Program-made: the position numbers and the translations under genes
Part shown: positions 6,479 through 8,805 of the stretch, piece by piece
Layout of the letters: every line of letters begins with the position of its first letter
How positions within the stretch are numbered: position 1 is the stretch's first letter
Notes under the pieces: model-generated
What the model saw: only the letters and a program-made list of their open reading frames with translations
What the model was told of the DNA's origin: nothing
Databases searched by the model: none
Origin: Comamonadaceae bacterium
GTDB lineage: Bacteria; Pseudomonadota; Gammaproteobacteria; Burkholderiales; Burkholderiaceae_C
Reading direction: 5' to 3'
Assembly: GCA_027490555.1 (NCBI GenBank)
Contig: JAIXXW010000290.1
Location: 1 to 8,805, forward strand
Length of the DNA: 8,805 nt

Positions 6479-8086
6479 TCACATCCGGAACAGGCCAAAT
6501 TTTGTCTCGGCCATCGGCGCATTGAGCGCGGCCGACAGGCCCAGCGCCAGCACACGGCGGGTGTCGGCCGGATCGATGATGCCGTCGTCCCAGATGCGGG
6601 CAGTGGCGTAGTAGGGGTGGCCTTGGGTCTCGTACTGCTGCTTGATCGGGGCCTTGAAGGCTTCTTCCTCTTCCAGGCTCCAGCGACCGCCCTTGCCCTC
6701 GATGCCATCGCGCTTGACGGTGGCCAGCACGCTCGCGGCCTGCTCGCCGCCCATCACGCTGATGCGGGCGTTGGGCCACATCCACAAAAACCGGGGGCCA
6801 AAAGCACGGCCGCACATGCCGTAATTGCCCGCGCCAAAGCTGCCGCCGATGATGACGGTGAACTTCGGGACAGCCGCCGTGGCCACGGCCGTGACCATCT
6901 TCGCGCCATTGCGGGCGATGCCTTCGTTTTCGTATTTGCGCCCCACCATGAAACCAGTGATGTTTTGCAGGAACACCAGCGGCGTCTTGCGCTGGCAACA
7001 CAGTTCGATGAAGTGCGCACCCTTGAGGGCCGACTCTGAAAACAGGATGCCGTTGTTGGCGATGATGCCCACCGGCATGCCTTCGATGCGGGCAAAGCCG
7101 CAGACCAAGGTGGTGCCAAAACGCGATTTGAATTCATCGAACTCCGAGCCGTCCACGATGCGGGCGATGATTTCGCGCACATCGAAAGGCTTGCGCGTGT
7201 CGGTCGGGATCACGCCATACAGCTCTTGCGCGTCGAACTTGGGCGGCACGGGCGGGTGCGTGGCGATGTTGGGTACCTTGTGCGCGTTGAGGTTCTTCAC
7301 CGCCTGGCGCGCCAGTGCCAGCGCATGCACATCGTTGTGCGCCAGGTGATCGGCCACGCCGGACAGGCGCGTGTGCACATCGCCACCGCCCAGGTCTTCG
7401 GCGCTGACCACCTCGCCGGTGGCGGCTTTGACCAGGGGCGGGCCGCCCAAAAAGATGGTGCCCTGGTTCTTGACAATGATGGTCTCGTCGCTCATGGCGG
7501 GCACATACGCGCCACCGGCGGTGCAGCTGCCCATGACCACCGCGATCTGGGCGATGCCCAGGGCGCTCATATTGGCCTGGTTGAAAAAGATGCGGCCAAA
7601 GTGGTCGCGGTCAGGAAACACCTCGTCCTGGTTGGGCAGGTTGGCGCCGCCCGAATCCACCAGGTAAATGCAGGGCAGGCGGTTTTGCTGGGCGATCTCT
7701 TGGGCGCGCAGGTGCTTTTTCACCGTCATCGGGTAATAGGTGCCGCCTTTCACCGTGGCGTCGTTGCACACGACCATGCAGTCCACCCCGCTGACGCGGC
7801 CAACGCCCACGATCAGGCCCGCACTCGGCGCATCGTTGTTGTACATGTGGAGGGCCGCCAGGGGCGCCAGCTCCAGAAATGGCGTGCCGGGGTCGAGCAG
7901 CATCTGCACGCGCTCACGCGGCAGCAACTTCCCCCGGGCGGTGTGCTTGGCGCGGGGGCCTTCACCCCCGCCCTGGGCCACGCGCTCCAGGTGGGCGCGC
8001 AGCTCGTCGACCAGGCCAAGCATGGCGGCGGCGTTGTGCTGGAAATCGGCAGAACGCGGGTTCAATAGGGAGTGCAAAACGGTCAC
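6479..8086 (-). CDS. liuB: 3-Methylcrotonyl-CoA carboxylase beta subunit (carboxyltransferase)
   Basis: The 535-residue subunit (mccB) transfers CO2 from LiuD-bound biotin to 3-methylcrotonyl-CoA, giving 3-methylglutaconyl-CoA. Recognisable family elements are ARGKLLPRERV (50-60), LLDPGTPFLELAP (63-75), GGTYYPMTVKKHLRAQEIA (114-132), SCTAGGAYVPAMSDE (187-201), FLGGPPLVKAATGE (212-225), GGSFGAGNYGMCGRAFGPR (414-432) and SVMGGEQAA (443-451). This set distinguishes it from propionyl-CoA carboxylase beta chains. I prefer the GTG at 8086: it gives MTVLHS, the usual N-terminus, and the family length of 535, with GAGGA six bases upstream. The ATG at 8122 would add 12 residues with no better ribosome site. 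It is the first gene of the operon, directly facing the divergent regulator. Confidence 0.96.
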   Translation of the reverse strand: MTVLHSLLNPRSADFQHNAAAMLGLVDELRAHLERVAQGGGEGPRAKHTARGKLLPRERVQMLLDPGTPFLELAPLAALHMYNNDAPSAGLIVGVGRVSGVDCMVVCNDATVKGGTYYPMTVKKHLRAQEIAQQNRLPCIYLVDSGGANLPNQDEVFPDRDHFGRIFFNQANMSALGIAQIAVVMGSCTAGGAYVPAMSDETIIVKNQGTIFLGGPPLVKAATGEVVSAEDLGGGDVHTRLSGVADHLAHNDVHALALARQAVKNLNAHKVPNIATHPPVPPKFDAQELYGVIPTDTRKPFDVREIIARIVDGSEFDEFKSRFGTTLVCGFARIEGMPVGIIANNGILFSESALKGAHFIELCCQRKTPLVFLQNITGFMVGRKYENEGIARNGAKMVTAVATAAVPKFTVIIGGSFGAGNYGMCGRAFGPRFLWMWPNARISVMGGEQAASVLATVKRDGIEGKGGRWSLEEEEAFKAPIKQQYETQGHPYYATARIWDDGIIDPADTRRVLALGLSAALNAPMAETKFGLFRM

Positions 8087-8090
8087 GGCA

Positions 8091-8097
8091 TGTCCTC
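8091..8097 (-). promoter_or_regulatory. Ribosome binding site of liuB deciding the GTG start
   Basis: On the minus strand CGAGGACATGCC precedes the GTG at 8086. The GAGGA core ends about six bases before it, supporting the GTG over the upstream in-frame ATG at 8122. The exact limits of the site are approximate. Confidence 0.65.
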
Positions 8098-8152
8098 GGC
8101 TGTCGCGGATGACCGCCAGCATAAAGCGAAGTGCCGCCCTTCACCACGCCAC

Positions 8153-8170
8153 GCAGGTTGCAAATCCTGC
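8153..8170. promoter_or_regulatory. Candidate operator dyad upstream of the regulator
   Basis: GCAGG (8153-8157) and CCTGC (8166-8170) are perfect inverted arms around an eight-base centre that begins with the palindrome TTGCAA. It lies 17 to 34 bases before the regulator ATG, where autorepression would be plausible. AraC proteins more often bind direct repeats, and a 5-bp dyad can arise by chance, so this is only a candidate. Confidence 0.25.
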
Positions 8171-8186
8171 CAAAATACACCCACCC

Positions 8187-8805
8187 ATGACCCCCACGCA
8201 CCCGCCCAACCGAGCCGAAACACCGATCGCCTTCATTGCCGCCATGGTGAAGGCCTATACCGACCGTGGCCGGGACCCGACCGGGGCCCTGCAAAAGGCA
8301 CAAATCACGCCAGAAACATTGGCGCAAGCCGGTGCGCGCGTGACCGCACTGCAAATGGAAGTGATGAGCGACGCGGCGATGCGCGAACTCGACGACGAGG
8401 CCCTGGGCTGGTTCAGTCGCCGCCTGCCCTGGGGCAGCTACGGCATGCTGGTGCGGGCCTCGCTGACCGCGCCGACCCTGGGCGTGGCCCTGGCCCGCTG
8501 GTGTCGCCACCACGGCCTGCTGACCGAGGACATCCATCTGCAAATCAAGCAGACGCAGGGCCTGGCCAGCCTGGAATTGACCGAACGCCGTGCCTTGGGC
8601 GCCTTCCAGGAGTTTGCCGTGGTGTCGGTGCTGCGCAATGCTTTGGGCGTGGCCTGCTGGCTGACCGATTCGCGCATCCCCTTGCTGCAAACCACCCTGC
8701 GCATGGCCCCGCCGCCGCATGTGGCCAGTTACCAGGTGCTGTTTGACGGACCCACCCTGTTCAACGCACCGGTGCACAGCCTGCAGTTCGATGCGGGCTA
8801 CCTGA
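8187..8805 (+). CDS. AraC-family transcriptional regulator, N-terminal part (cut by window edge)
   Basis: An open frame of 206 codons runs off the right edge. It resembles the N-terminal ligand-sensing region (arabinose-binding-like, PF12625 type) of AraC regulators. Visible hallmarks are FSRRLPWGSYGMLVRA (76-91), CWLTDSRIPLLQ (157-168) and the pattern APPPHVASYQVLF followed by FNAPVHSLQFDAGYL (192-206), where family members have the conserved strand-loop before the linker. The DNA-binding helix-turn-helix domain should follow beyond the window. The ATG at 8187 has no Shine-Dalgarno upstream (the region is A/C-rich), so the message could be leaderless or weakly translated; Met20 is an alternative start. 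Its divergent position beside liuB makes it the likely regulator of the operon, sensing a pathway intermediate; that role is inferred only from position. Confidence 0.85.
   Translation, partial: MTPTHPPNRAETPIAFIAAMVKAYTDRGRDPTGALQKAQITPETLAQAGARVTALQMEVMSDAAMRELDDEALGWFSRRLPWGSYGMLVRASLTAPTLGVALARWCRHHGLLTEDIHLQIKQTQGLASLELTERRALGAFQEFAVVSVLRNALGVACWLTDSRIPLLQTTLRMAPPPHVASYQVLFDGPTLFNAPVHSLQFDAGYL

Larger units (their letters stand above)
8087..8186. promoter_or_regulatory. Divergent intergenic region between liuB and the AraC-type regulator
   Basis: This 100-bp gap must hold the promoters of both the liu operon (leftward) and the regulator (rightward). I see no convincing -35/-10 pair in either direction; CAAAAT at 8171-8176 and, on the minus strand, TTTATG near 8119-8124 are only weak -10 candidates. 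Two dyads lie here: GAAG/CTTC (8128-8142) and GCAGG/CCTGC (8153-8170). Confidence 0.6.

Noticed and set aside
7953..7970. Hairpin CGGGGG/CCCCCG as a possible second copy of the repeat or a terminator
   Set aside because: It encodes ordinary LiuB residues (GGGEGPRAK) in a part that matches the family in length. It has no T-run and does not match the liuD insert sequence.
7226..8068. Plus-strand open frame opposite the 5' half of liuB
   Set aside because: It is a shadow of liuB, with a His/Val/Ala-rich translation of the same antisense character and no recognisable domain.
7962..8777. Minus-strand open frame covering the liuB start, the intergenic region and the regulator
   Set aside because: It lies opposite the AraC-type coding region and out of frame with liuB. 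The translation shows no family signature.
1..8805. CRISPR arrays, tRNA or rRNA genes, insertion sequences or phage genes
   Set aside because: No repeated spacer pattern, RNA gene, transposase or integrase sequence was seen; nearly all bases are assigned to metabolic genes.

Overview
The window is high-GC DNA with strongly G/C-biased third codon positions. Protein similarity and gene content point to a betaproteobacterium of the order Burkholderiales, probably a Comamonadaceae relative; this is inferred from recalled family resemblance, not from a search.

Almost the whole window (8086 down to 27) is one seven-gene minus-strand operon for leucine/isovalerate catabolism (the liu pathway). In transcription order it holds: liuB (3-methylcrotonyl-CoA carboxylase carboxyltransferase subunit), a DinB-family protein, liuC (methylglutaconyl-CoA hydratase), an exported alpha/beta hydrolase with an extra C-terminal domain, liuD (biotin-carrying alpha subunit of methylcrotonyl-CoA carboxylase), a GhrA-type 2-hydroxyacid dehydrogenase, and liuE/mvaB (HMG-CoA lyase). 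Packing is very tight. There is an ATGA overlap (DinB/liuC), a GTGA overlap (liuC/hydrolase), a 1-nt gap (hydrolase/liuD), and 12-nt and 10-nt gaps before the last two genes. In the last gap the ribosome binding site overlaps the preceding stop codon. The only larger internal gap is 35 nt after liuB.

LiuB and LiuD together carboxylate 3-methylcrotonyl-CoA, LiuC hydrates 3-methylglutaconyl-CoA to HMG-CoA, and LiuE cleaves HMG-CoA to acetyl-CoA and acetoacetate. The first dedicated enzyme, isovaleryl-CoA dehydrogenase (liuA), is not in the window. The three interleaved genes (DinB-like, hydrolase, reductase) have no standard role in this pathway.

On the plus strand from 8187 to the right edge is the N-terminal part of an AraC-family regulator. 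It diverges from liuB across a 100-bp intergenic region that contains two short dyads.

The most unusual signal is inside liuD. An approximately 81-bp, repeat-like block (two adjacent hairpins, bounded by a CCCAC direct repeat) sits in frame and adds about 27 residues to the hairpin loop between two active-site glutamates of the biotin carboxylase domain. It looks like a small dispersed palindromic element tolerated inside a core enzyme gene.
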